NCBI GenBank assembly: GCA_035249985.1
Contig: DATFFP010000067.1
Location: forward strand, 33,836 to 97,835
Source of the DNA: JAICNG01 sp035249985
GTDB lineage: Bacteria; Gemmatimonadota; Gemmatimonadetes; Gemmatimonadales; Gemmatimonadaceae
Direction of reading: 5' to 3'
DNA length: 64,000 nt
Shown here: positions 32,872 through 40,861 of the stretch, one piece after another
Layout: each line of letters begins with the position of its first letter
Numbering within the stretch: the stretch's first letter is position 1
The notes under the pieces: generated by a model
Database searches by the model: none
What the model was told of the DNA's origin: nothing
Seen by the model: only the letters and a program-made list of their open reading frames with translations
Made by a program: the position numbers and the translations under genes

Positions 32872-33980
32872 TCGCCGAACGCAGCGAGATTTTCGTCGAG
32901 ATGAGCGATGCTGCGCATGCCGACGAGCGCGGTCGAGACCGGAAGCCCCGTGACGAACGAGAGCGCTCGCTGGGCATCCGTGGAAAAGCCCGGAAGCGCC
33001 TCACGAACCTGTGGGGGCAGACCGGTCGCGAGCCGCGCCTGGAGCAGCGACGCACTCGCCACGACGGAGATGCCCAGCTCCGCGGCAGCGTGCAAAAATG
33101 GCATCTCCCGCCCCCGTACCCGCTGCGTGGACAGCCGCACCGCTTCGGGCATGGCCAGGTTGATGGGAAGCTGAACGACGCGACACCGATGATCAGGGCC
33201 GCCCGCGTCGTGCGCCGCCGCCACCACCTCCGCGAGCTCCAAATGCCCGCGGGTGCCACGGGCCGCGCGGAAGCCGTTCCACGTCGCGCATCCGTACCGC
33301 GCAATGTCCCCCGCATCGCACCGTGATTCGAGCATGGCGAACGTCACACGGAGCCGATCGAGCATCTGCGACGGCTTGATCACGTCGAGCTGTTGCTCCG
33401 GGTTGTGTACGTAGTACACGTCGATCGTCTCGACACCCATGTTCTCGCGACTGCGCCGGAGCTGATCGGCCAGAAAGCCCGGCGCGATGCTGTGCGCGTC
33501 GGCAACGACATCCTCCGGAGACACGATCCCGTTGGCGAAGTACTCCCGCTCCAGAAACGCCCGATATTCCTCGCGCGACGTCGGCGCGTTGGTGTCGAGC
33601 GGGATGTAGCCGCCTTTCGTGCACACGACGACCTCCTCGCGCGCGACGAGCCCGCCCGCGATGGCCGCGCGGACGGCACGTCCGACGACCCGCTCCGACC
33701 GCTGACACCGATAGTTGATGGCGCTGTCGAGAACGTTGATGCCACGCTCGATCGCTGCGCGCGCGGCCGCGTCGTACCGGCTGTCATCGGCGTCGTCGCA
33801 TTCGCCCAGGTAGGTGCCGAGGCCGAGCGTCGAAACGCGAAGCGTTCGATCGAGCGGACGGTGGAACTCCTCACCTCGCCGCTTCGCGAACCGCTCGGCA
33901 TGGCGCATCGTGCCTTTGGCGGTCGCTCGACCGACGAGGAGCGGCGCGGTGGCAGTGGCAGTTGCGGGCGTCTTCACCAT
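32868..33980 (-). CDS. Aldo/keto reductase
   Basis: The product is 370 residues from ATG 33980 (an upstream in-frame start at 34025 is possible). The TIM-barrel reductase motifs are present: TLGLGTYLGE, NVLDSAINYR with catalytic Asp and Tyr, VCTKGG with Lys, and YYVHNPE with His. It uses NAD(P)H. The unusual substrate-loop region SIAPGFLADQLRRSRENMGV follows. It is coupled to the MBL-fold gene and divergent from the desaturase. Confidence 0.88.
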   Translation of the reverse strand: MVKTPATATATAPLLVGRATAKGTMRHAERFAKRRGEEFHRPLDRTLRVSTLGLGTYLGECDDADDSRYDAAARAAIERGINVLDSAINYRCQRSERVVGRAVRAAIAGGLVAREEVVVCTKGGYIPLDTNAPTSREEYRAFLEREYFANGIVSPEDVVADAHSIAPGFLADQLRRSRENMGVETIDVYYVHNPEQQLDVIKPSQMLDRLRVTFAMLESRCDAGDIARYGCATWNGFRAARGTRGHLELAEVVAAAHDAGGPDHRCRVVQLPINLAMPEAVRLSTQRVRGREMPFLHAAAELGISVVASASLLQARLATGLPPQVREALPGFSTDAQRALSFVTGLPVSTALVGMRSIAHLDENLAAFGE

Positions 33981-34178
33981 GCTGACGCTACGCGATGCGG
34001 CAACGCGCGCAAGGGCACGCACCATGTCACCATCGACGCACAGTGGTCGTCTTTGGCTCAGAGGTAGCTTCGGGCACGATGCCTGCTTAAGTTACACGGA
34101 GCCGGCCCGGGCCTCGCGTATCGAGACCGGGCCGTTCCGTCACCATCGCGGCAGTCGCTTTACGGAGGAGCACCACGA

Positions 34179-34925
34179 ATGTTGGATTTTGCCAGCTGGG
34201 CGTCGCACTGGTGGATACCGGTGCTGTTCATCATCATCGCGGGACATCTCACGAATGTCTGCGTGACGCTGTTCCTGCACCGCATGCAGACACACCGTGG
34301 CGTGCAGTTCCACGCGCTTGTCGCCGTGCCGATGCGCCTCTGGCTGTGGCTCTCGACCGGGATCATCACGAAGGAGTGGGTCGCCTGCCACCGGAAGCAC
34401 CATGCGTTCGCCGACCGCGAAGGCGATCCGCATTCGCCGCTGCTCGAGGGGCTTCGCAACATCATCCTCAAGGGCGCGCTCTATTACCGCCAGGCCATTC
34501 GTCAGCCCGGTATGGTCGACAAGTACGGCAAGGGTACGCCAAACGACTGGCTCGAGCGCACACTGCTGACGCCACTCAACTGGCTCGGAATCGTCGTGAT
34601 GCTCGCCGTCGATCTGTACCTCTTCGGCTTTTTCGTCGGAGCGCTGGTCTGGGGGGTTCAGATGCTGTGGATTCCCTTCTGGGCTGCCGGGATCGTCAAC
34701 GGCATCGGCCACGCCCTCGGCTATCGCAATTTCGACGTGAAGGATGAGAGCCGCAACATCTCCCCGATCGCGATCTGGCTCGGTGGCGAAGAGCTGCACA
34801 ACAATCACCACGCCGATCCGCACTCCGCCAAGTTCGGCGCGAAGTGGTACGAGCTGGACATCGGGTGGGTTTACATCCGGCTGCTCCAGGTCTTCGGGCT
34901 GGCGAAGGTCAAGTACGCCCGCTAA
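34179..34925 (+). CDS. Membrane fatty-acid desaturase (acyl desaturase, DesA type)
   Basis: The product is 248 residues. Three His boxes ligate the di-iron centre: HRMQTHR (His34, His39), HRKHH (His71, His74, His75) and HNNHH (His207-His211). At least four transmembrane helices surround them. The family introduces a double bond into membrane acyl chains using O2. ATG 34179 follows GGAGGAGCACC. A terminator follows at 34952-34992. The 150-bp divergent region upstream has a GC-rich hairpin (34103-34110 with 34127-34134) without a T run. Confidence 0.93.
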   Translation: MLDFASWASHWWIPVLFIIIAGHLTNVCVTLFLHRMQTHRGVQFHALVAVPMRLWLWLSTGIITKEWVACHRKHHAFADREGDPHSPLLEGLRNIILKGALYYRQAIRQPGMVDKYGKGTPNDWLERTLLTPLNWLGIVVMLAVDLYLFGFFVGALVWGVQMLWIPFWAAGIVNGIGHALGYRNFDVKDESRNISPIAIWLGGEELHNNHHADPHSAKFGAKWYELDIGWVYIRLLQVFGLAKVKYAR

Positions 34926-34951
34926 CACGGCGTAAGGGCAGGCCAAGACGC

Positions 34952-34992
34952 GGGTCAAGGGTTATCGTTCACAACGAGCCCTTGACCCTTTT
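34952..34992 (+). terminator. Rho-independent terminator after the desaturase gene
   Basis: A 10-bp perfect stem (34952-34961 with 34979-34988) is followed by TTTT at 34989-34992, just upstream of yggX. Confidence 0.8.
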
Positions 34993-35028
34993 CGTTGGCC
35001 TCCGGCCCGCTTTACCACGAGAGGACCC

Positions 35029-35307
35029 ATGACCGATATAGCCTGCTCTCGCTGCGGGAATACGCGCGCGGGATTCGAGCGAGCACCATTTCCTGGCCCC
35101 ATCGGAGAGCGCGCTCAGCGCGAGATCTGCACCGTGTGCTGGGCCGAGTGGAATCGCCAGCAAATGATGCTCATCAACCACTACGGCTTGAATCTCATGG
35201 ATCCGCAGGCGCGCCAGTTTCTCACGAAGAACATGGAATCGTTCCTCTTCGGCGCCGGGCCGAGCGAGCAAGTGGACACCACCAAACAGGGAACGATCAA
35301 CTGGTGA
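35029..35307 (+). CDS. yggX: Fe(II)-trafficking protein YggX
   Basis: The product is 92 residues, the usual length. The family-specific pattern is complete: CSRCGN near the start, PFPGPIG, CWAEWNRQQ, INHYGLNLMDP and SFLFG. YggX protects iron-sulfur proteins from oxidative damage. ATG 35029 follows GAGGACCC. It overlaps the next gene (GTGA), so it heads a three-gene operon with an M48 protease and a GH3 enzyme. Confidence 0.93.
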   Translation: MTDIACSRCGNTRAGFERAPFPGPIGERAQREICTVCWAEWNRQQMMLINHYGLNLMDPQARQFLTKNMESFLFGAGPSEQVDTTKQGTINW

Positions 35308-36149
35308 ACGGCGGCCGCCATCGCGTCCGCCGCCCGGGTCATAGTCTCCTCGCCGCGTTCCTCGCGCTGGCGGCATGCACGGACACGTCCTCGATTGGGA
35401 TCGAGGAGGAGCGCGAGATGGGTCTCGCGGTTGCCGAGCAGGCCGCGCGCGAAATGCCGCTGCTGCAGGACGAACCCGTCGTTCGCTTCGTCCGCGAGCT
35501 CGGAGCCCACATTGTTGGGCGAGCCGACACGACCGGTCGTGCCTACGAGTTCCGAGTCATCGACTCGGAGATGGCGAACGCGTTTGCCATCCCTGGCGGG
35601 TTCATCTTCGTGAACCGTGGCATTCTCGAGCGCGCCGAGAGCGCATCGGAGCTCGCGGGCGTGTTGGCGCACGAGATCGGACATGTGGTGGAGCGCCATG
35701 GTCTCGAGCAGATGGCGAAGGCGCAGAATACGAACACGATCGTCAGCCTCGTGTACGTCCTCCTCGGACGCGCTCCCGGCGGGGCAGAGCAGGTGGCGCT
35801 CCAGGTCGCGGGCAGCGCGTGGATGGCCAAGCACAGCCGCGAGGCGGAGCGTGAAGCGGATCGGGTGGCAGTCGTCTATCTCGCGCGTGCGGGACTCGAC
35901 CCACGCGGCATGCCGCAGTTTTTTCAACGACTCCTCAATGAGGACCGTGCAAGCCCAAACGAGCTTCTCGCGTGGTTTTCGACGCATCCCGTGACGGAAG
36001 ACCGCATTACCGACACGGAAGCGATGATCGCGCAGCTCCCATCGCACGCCGTGGAACGTGCGGCCACCGACCTGCCTCAGTTCGCTCAAATGCGGCGCCG
36101 TCTCGCGAGCCTTCCCGCACCTCCAGCCGACCCTCGCACGCTTCCATGA
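35304..36149 (+). CDS. M48-family zinc metalloprotease, lipoprotein
   Basis: The product is 281 residues from GTG 35304 (GTGA overlap with yggX). The signal peptide ends in the lipobox LAAC (Cys 21). The HEIGH zinc motif is at 123-127 (LAHEIGHVVERHG) and the third ligand is in SREAEREADRVAV. It resembles BepA/LoiP-type periplasmic proteases that maintain outer-membrane proteins. It is coupled to the GH3 gene by ATGA. Confidence 0.93.
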   Translation: MNGGRHRVRRPGHSLLAAFLALAACTDTSSIGIEEEREMGLAVAEQAAREMPLLQDEPVVRFVRELGAHIVGRADTTGRAYEFRVIDSEMANAFAIPGGFIFVNRGILERAESASELAGVLAHEIGHVVERHGLEQMAKAQNTNTIVSLVYVLLGRAPGGAEQVALQVAGSAWMAKHSREAEREADRVAVVYLARAGLDPRGMPQFFQRLLNEDRASPNELLAWFSTHPVTEDRITDTEAMIAQLPSHAVERAATDLPQFAQMRRRLASLPAPPADPRTLP

Positions 36150-38050
36150 TCATGGCGCCATCCAAAACGGTCGCAGGCCATTCCATGCATTCGCCGAGAA
36201 CCTCTACGACCTGCGCACGAGCGCTCGCGCTCCTCACCATCGTCGCCTGCGCGCGATCGACCCCCTCGCCGGCGGCCGCGCCGTCCCTGTCGACTGACTC
36301 AGGCACCGTCGCCGTCGCGGTTCAACGCGCTCCGGCCGATTGGGTGGATTCCGTCCTCGCATCGTTGTCGCTTCGCGAGAAAGCGGCGCAGATGGTGTGG
36401 CCGACGGTGTTCGGCGACTACTCCTCGAGCGACTCCCAGCAGTGGGAGACGCTGAGGCGCCTGATTCAGGAAGAGCGGGTTGGCGGGTTTACGGTGTCGG
36501 TGGGATCGCCGGTGGAGATCGCGGTAAAGCTCGACGCCATGCAGCGGATGAGCCGCGTTCCACTGATGTTCGGCGCTGACTTCGAGTTTGGCGCCGGCTA
36601 CCGCGCGCGCGGCGGGTGGTTTCTCCCTAACGGCATCGATCTTGGCGGTGCGGTCGTCTTTCCGCCGCAAATGGCGCTGGGCGCCACCGGAGATACCTCG
36701 CTCGCCTACGACCAAGGTCGCGTGACGGCGCTGGAAGGACGCGCGCTGGGCGTGCACGTCGCCTACGCACCGATTCTCGACGTCAACAACAATCCAGCGA
36801 ACCCGGTGATCAACACGCGCTCCTACGGCGAGGATCCCGTGCTCGCGGGTCGTCTAGGCGCCGCCTTCGTGCGCGGGCTTCAGGAGCACGGCATGATCGC
36901 CACCGGAAAGCATTTTCCGGGACATGGCGACACCGAGGTGAACTCTCATCTCGCGCTGCCAGTCGTTGGCGTGACGCGAGCCAGGCTCGACACTGTCGAG
37001 CTGGTGCCGTTTCGCGCTTCGGTCGCGGCCGGTGTTGGCGCCATCATGACGTTCCACGGCGCGATGCCGGCGCTCGACTCGACGGGAGCGCCCGGGACAC
37101 TGTCGCGGAAGGTGCTCGGCGATCTGCTTCGCGGCGATCTCGATTTCGAGGGTGTCGTCATTTCCGACGCCATGGACATGCGTGGCGTCCTCGACAAGTA
37201 TGGCGCCGTCGAGGCTGCCATCCGGGCGGTGGACGCGGGCGCGGATGTGCTGATCCAGCCGCTCGACGTTCGTCAAACGATCGATGCGGTGGTGCAGGGC
37301 GTGACGAGCGGGAGATACGACGAGGCTCGCATCGACGCGTCGGTTCGCCGGCTGCTCGACGCCAAGCGGCGAGTCGGATTGGATCGCCGCCGCTCGGTCC
37401 CGATCGACAGTGTGAGATTCGTCGTCGGGGATTCCGACCATGTCGCGATCGCGCGAACCATTGCCGAGCGATCGATCACCCTCGTTCGCGACTCGCTCAG
37501 GCAGCTGCCGCTCTCCAGGCTGCCGCGGTCGCGGCGTGTGCTGTCGATTACTCTGGCACGCCGGGCGGATCTCGCCGCGGGTGGTGCGTTCGACGCCGAG
37601 CTCCGGCGGCACTTCTCGACGGTTCGTTCGGAGCTCGTGAATGCGGATGCACCCGCGAACGCAGAATGGGAACGGCTGCTTCGCGTCGCGAGACCATTTG
37701 ATGTCGTTGTCGTGAGCTCGTACGTCTCCCACGCCTGGAATGCAACGAGCGCGGACGCTCCAAAGGAGTTCGCGAACTTCGTGAGCTCGCTCGTCAGGGC
37801 TCGCAAACGCCCGATCGTGGTGTCCCTCGGCAATCCATATCTCCTGCAGCAGCTTCGCGGAGTGCCGGCGTATTTGATCGCGTGGAGCGGGATCAGTCCG
37901 TCGCAGCGGGCGGCGGCTCGTGCCTTGCTCGGCACGAACGCGATCACGGGACGGTTGCCGATTCGCATTCCACCAAGTACATCAATTGGTGCGGGACTGA
38001 TGCGCGGTGTGGATTCAGCGAGCGCTCGCGGTTCTGGTGCTCATCGCTAA
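36146..38050 (+). CDS. Glycoside hydrolase family 3 (beta-N-acetylhexosaminidase-like), lipoprotein
   Basis: The product is 634 residues. ATG 36146 overlaps the M48 stop (ATGA); further starts lie 2 and 13 codons downstream. A hydrophobic stretch ends in a lipobox-like IVAC (Cys 35). The GH3 N-terminal barrel has the NagZ-type signature KHFPGHGDTEVNSH (from about residue 254) and nucleophile Asp341 in VISDAMDM. A C-terminal GH3 domain follows. The KH(F)PGHG motif points to a murein-recycling or chitobiose beta-N-acetylglucosaminidase; sequence alone does not fix the substrate. Confidence 0.92.
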   Translation: MIMAPSKTVAGHSMHSPRTSTTCARALALLTIVACARSTPSPAAAPSLSTDSGTVAVAVQRAPADWVDSVLASLSLREKAAQMVWPTVFGDYSSSDSQQWETLRRLIQEERVGGFTVSVGSPVEIAVKLDAMQRMSRVPLMFGADFEFGAGYRARGGWFLPNGIDLGGAVVFPPQMALGATGDTSLAYDQGRVTALEGRALGVHVAYAPILDVNNNPANPVINTRSYGEDPVLAGRLGAAFVRGLQEHGMIATGKHFPGHGDTEVNSHLALPVVGVTRARLDTVELVPFRASVAAGVGAIMTFHGAMPALDSTGAPGTLSRKVLGDLLRGDLDFEGVVISDAMDMRGVLDKYGAVEAAIRAVDAGADVLIQPLDVRQTIDAVVQGVTSGRYDEARIDASVRRLLDAKRRVGLDRRRSVPIDSVRFVVGDSDHVAIARTIAERSITLVRDSLRQLPLSRLPRSRRVLSITLARRADLAAGGAFDAELRRHFSTVRSELVNADAPANAEWERLLRVARPFDVVVVSSYVSHAWNATSADAPKEFANFVSSLVRARKRPIVVSLGNPYLLQQLRGVPAYLIAWSGISPSQRAAARALLGTNAITGRLPIRIPPSTSIGAGLMRGVDSASARGSGAHR

Positions 38051-38154
38051 CCGGCGAGTGTTGTGATTGACGGGTGGAAAAGAAAAGGCTATATAGTCGC
38101 GCTTCGCGACGAGCGGCATCGATAGGCGCGGAACGCGACCAATTTCGGGGAGAC

Positions 38155-38182
38155 TTGACATTAGTGACCGAGTGTGACTAAT
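38155..38182 (+). promoter_or_regulatory. Promoter with an operator-like inverted repeat for the NrtR-like gene
   Basis: TTGACA (38155-38160) and ACTAAT (38177-38182) are 16 bp apart. The inverted repeat ATTAGT (38160-38165) / ACTAAT (38177-38182) places one half-site at the -35 edge and the other exactly on the -10, a classical autorepressor position. The predicted start of transcription is about 38190, next to the ATG at 38192. Confidence 0.6.
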
Positions 38183-38191
38183 TCGCGCCCG

Positions 38192-38917
38192 ATGCGCGAT
38201 CGTCCCCAAACAACCGCCCCGGCCGGCCGCCCAGCCGTTGCAGCCCGTCCCGTCATTCGACGGGCGCTCCTCTCCGTCGACGTCGTTCTCTTCACGCCTC
38301 ATGGGCGTCGTTTGACCGTTCTATTGGTGCGCGCGGCGGATCCGCGCGCGCGCGAACGGTGGGAGCTGCCGTGGGATGCCGCGCGGACCGATGAGGCGCT
38401 CGATGTCGCCGCCGCCCGCATCGCCCGATCGGCGTTAGGCGCCGGCGCGGCGTGGACGCGACAGGTGGTGGCATCGGGCGGCGACCAGCGCCACCCTGGC
38501 GAAACGGAATTCTCGATCGCGTACCTCGGGCTCGTGCCGGCGGGCACGCCACCGCCGGTCGGTGGTGAAGCGAGCTGGTTCCCGCTCGATGAGATTCCGC
38601 CGCTGGCGCCTCGGCATCGCGCCATGGTGGACTCCGCGCTCGCAATGCTCCGTCTGGAGCTCGATCAGTCCCCCGTCGCGTTCCGGTTACTCCCCGCGAC
38701 CTTCACGCTGAGCCAGCTCCAGGAAGTGTACGAAGTCCTGCTCGGCCGCAAGCTGCACAAGGCGAGCTTCCGCCGCGCACTCCACGCCGCCTGGCTCGTG
38801 GAGCCTATAGATGAATGGCGGAGCGAAGGCAGAGGCCGGCCAGCGCAATTGTTCCGCTACGCGCCGAAGAAGAGACGGACGAGTCGGCGGGGTGTGAGGT
38901 TTGATTTGCTGGGATAG
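38192..38917 (+). CDS. NrtR-like Nudix/winged-helix transcription regulator
   Basis: The product is 241 residues from ATG 38192. A Nudix-type domain (about 20-150) has a degenerate Nudix box: the region around LPWDAARTDEALDVAA lacks the REUxEExGU acidic set, suggesting loss of hydrolysis. A C-terminal winged helix (about 155-225: ATFTLSQLQEVYEVLLG, SFRRAL, GRPAQLFRY) matches the NrtR family, which binds ADP-ribose-type effectors and regulates NAD or sugar pathways. GTG 38174 is an alternative start but lies inside the operator-like repeat. No NAD-synthesis gene is adjacent, so its targets lie elsewhere apart from likely autoregulation. Confidence 0.85.
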   Translation: MRDRPQTTAPAGRPAVAARPVIRRALLSVDVVLFTPHGRRLTVLLVRAADPRARERWELPWDAARTDEALDVAAARIARSALGAGAAWTRQVVASGGDQRHPGETEFSIAYLGLVPAGTPPPVGGEASWFPLDEIPPLAPRHRAMVDSALAMLRLELDQSPVAFRLLPATFTLSQLQEVYEVLLGRKLHKASFRRALHAAWLVEPIDEWRSEGRGRPAQLFRYAPKKRRTSRRGVRFDLLG

Positions 38918-38920
38918 ATA

Positions 38921-39060
38921 GGAGCTAGGGGTCAGGGATCGGGGATGGAAAGGCAAACGGCCGCGCACAGCGCGGCCGTTTGCTCATCTGATGAGCGCGC
39001 TGCCGCGAAGCGGCGACGCGCCTTTCCGCCCCTGATCCCTGATCCCTGACCACTCGCTCC
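38921..39060. repeat. Inverted heptanucleotide arms around two hairpins
   Basis: The left arm (38921-38946) contains GGTCAGG/GATCGGG-type heptamers. The right arm (39034-39060, with CTGATCC units) is its reverse complement apart from about three mismatches, and pairing extends inward over GGAAAGGC. Between the arms lies a 14-bp perfect stem-loop (38953-38966 with 38970-38983, loop ACA). It follows the NrtR-like gene and probably ends its transcript. Confidence 0.85.
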
Positions 39061-39068
39061 TACCGTCA

Positions 39069-39147
39069 CCGGTTAGCTAACTGGAACCAAACGAGGGATC
39101 CCAAGGTACACCCCTTGCGTTACCTTATTAGTACCAATACGTATATT
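39069..39147 (+). promoter_or_regulatory. AT-rich candidate promoter region with palindromes
   Basis: The GTTAGCTAAC palindrome (39071-39080) and a segment with TTGCGT (39115-39120), 17 bp, TACGTA (39138-39143) plus overlapping TATATT (39142-39147) precede two small orphan genes. The region is clearly richer in A/T than its surroundings. Regulator unknown. Confidence 0.4.
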
Positions 39148-39173
39148 ACTACGAAACACACGGAGGGAGCCGG

Positions 39174-39449
39174 TTGCTCGCCTACCTGGACGCGCTGTGT
39201 GCCGCTTTGCTCGCGCGTGACACCGAGGAGATCGATCGCCTTGGCCGTCATCCACTTGCACGCGCCCTGCCGCGGACGGTACGTGAGGAAGTCCTCGCGA
39301 TTCGTCGCGTTGGACCCGGCTCCCTTCGCGCGCCCATAGAGACCCTTCGTCATTACCACCGCACGGCCCATCTGGCAGGAATCGCGCGCGACCCAGCCTC
39401 GCCGGGCGCGCAGACGGAGCTGCCACTGGCCGCGGGAGGAGCGGGCTGA
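39174..39449 (+). CDS. Small orphan protein
   Basis: The product is 91 residues from TTG 39174, preceded by CGGAGGGAG. It is helical and Ala/Leu/Arg-rich with no signal peptide or known family. The stop overlaps the next ATG as TGATG, so the two genes are coupled and probably work together. Confidence 0.55.
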   Translation: MLAYLDALCAALLARDTEEIDRLGRHPLARALPRTVREEVLAIRRVGPGSLRAPIETLRHYHRTAHLAGIARDPASPGAQTELPLAAGGAG

Positions 39450-39823
39450 TGGGCGTGCTTCGCCGCAAGCAGCGGACTACGATTCGGCAGTCGGGCGCCG
39501 CCTCAGCGCTGAACGAGGTCACGCTCCGCCGCCTTTCCGACCAGGGTATCAGCGAGACACCGGTCCCCGCCCGCGTCCTCGAGACGCCAAGCGGGCAGCG
39601 GTGGCTCGTCGTACTCATCGCCCGATTGGCTTCGGTGGATCCTGTCGGCGAAACCCGGGGAGCGCGTTTGATCGTCCGGGCCGAACCTTTGTTCGGTGGA
39701 CAGGATCGCGCCCGCATCGTAACCGTGAAGGCTGCCACGCTGGACGAGATGGATGGCTCCGTCCTGCGCGATGCGCTCCTGCGCCGGCGAGGCAACCCGG
39801 CGAAAAAGCAGCGGAGGGGCTGA
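39449..39823 (+). CDS. Small orphan protein, beta-rich
   Basis: The product is 124 residues; ATG 39449 overlaps the preceding stop (TGATG). Predicted strands (RWLVVLIARLAS, RGARLIVRAEP, ARIVTVKAATL) and basic ends are visible, but no family is recognised. A bidirectional terminator follows. Confidence 0.55.
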   Translation: MGVLRRKQRTTIRQSGAASALNEVTLRRLSDQGISETPVPARVLETPSGQRWLVVLIARLASVDPVGETRGARLIVRAEPLFGGQDRARIVTVKAATLDEMDGSVLRDALLRRRGNPAKKQRRG

Positions 39824-39858
39824 AAAAAATCGGCGGCCACGTGGCCGCCGGTTCCTTT
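39823..39858. terminator. Bidirectional terminator
   Basis: A 20-bp perfect palindrome (39831-39850) is flanked by an A7 run on the left (39823-39829) and CTTTT on the right. It serves the plus-strand gene ending at 39823 and the minus-strand gene ending at 39866. Confidence 0.85.
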
Positions 39859-39865
39859 TATCGAC

Positions 39866-40117
39866 TCAGTCTCGTCGCTGTAGCAATGCGCGCGAGATCG
39901 CCGTGTTGTCTCTCGCGATCGCATACAGCTCTCTGAAGACCGTGGCTCGAGACGCTCCGCGCGCTTCCGCGATGACCGGGGGTTCGTGGCCTGCGCGACG
40001 CGAAGGGTCTGACCGGCGCTCTACAGCGAGGAACGCATGGTGGAGGCCGCCTTCGGCGGTGTCGGCTTCGATCATGACGAAGCCTCCAGACGGTAGCTCG
40101 CGACTATAAAGCAGCAC
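39866..40117 (-). CDS. Orphan small protein, paralogue of the 31486 gene
   Basis: The product is 83 residues from GTG 40117, preceded on its strand by AAGGA. It shares with the 98-residue protein at 31486-31782 the pattern VERR-DP-R-----EPP-IAEARG-SR--V--EL-A. The start is beta-rich (GGFVMIEAD), the end helical. Function unknown; two copies in 9 kb suggest a lineage-specific family. Confidence 0.65.
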   Translation of the reverse strand: MLLYSRELPSGGFVMIEADTAEGGLHHAFLAVERRSDPSRRAGHEPPVIAEARGASRATVFRELYAIARDNTAISRALLQRRD

Positions 40118-40173
40118 GGGTCATCCTTCATTGGATTGACGAGGCACCCCACATCGGGTGCCGCTTACGCGCG

Positions 40174-40788
40174 CTAATATACGACGGGCGGCTCCAGGTA
40201 AAGCAAGGTGTTTTCCATCTCGGGCGGCGCGCCGCGGTCCGTCGCGCTGGCGCTCACCGGCAGCTCCACGACCCCCTCAGCCGGCAGGACCCTCCGCACC
40301 GCTATCAGGCGGCGTCCGAACCAGGTTGGACGGGCTCGCGTGCCACCAAAGCGGTCGAGCTTCACACGCTTTCCCGTGCTGGACGCGTGAATGATCGTAT
40401 CGCCGCCAACGTAGACGGCGATGTGCTGCGCACCCCGTCCGCCAAAGAAGAACAGGAGGTCACCGGGCTGGAGATCGCCCGGGGCGGGCGCGTCGCCAAC
40501 CGCCGCCTGCTCCTTCGCGGTGCGCGGCATCCGCACGCCATGCTGGGCGAAGATCCAACGCACAAAACCCGAGCAGTCGAACGCGCGCGGAGTCGTTCCG
40601 CCGAGCACGTATCGTACGCCGAGGTATCGCTTGGCGGTGCGTACGACTTGCTCGCCGTGAACGGGGGCGCGCACCTCGATGGTGCGCGTACCCGTAACCG
40701 CTGGCGTCTGCCGAGCTTGCGCCGCGAGAGCCGGCCCCGTGAGCAGGGCCGCGCAGAAGAGAGCGAATCGCGCGTTGATGGTTGTCAT
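40174..40788 (-). CDS. Secreted NlpC/P60 peptidase
   Basis: The product is 204 residues with a signal peptide (ending ALAAQ, about residue 24). The catalytic triad is Cys72 in FDCSGFV, His122 in QHIAVYVG and His134 in IIHASS. It is a D,L-endopeptidase-type murein enzyme lacking the extra N-terminal domain of the 14759 protein. Confidence 0.92.
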   Translation of the reverse strand: MTTINARFALFCAALLTGPALAAQARQTPAVTGTRTIEVRAPVHGEQVVRTAKRYLGVRYVLGGTTPRAFDCSGFVRWIFAQHGVRMPRTAKEQAAVGDAPAPGDLQPGDLLFFFGGRGAQHIAVYVGGDTIIHASSTGKRVKLDRFGGTRARPTWFGRRLIAVRRVLPAEGVVELPVSASATDRGAPPEMENTLLYLEPPVVY

Positions 40789-40861
40789 CTTGGCGATGAC
40801 GACCTAACGGCCGCGCGGAAACTCCCGAACGCCGCGCGAAGGACTCTTCTCACCCGAAGAG

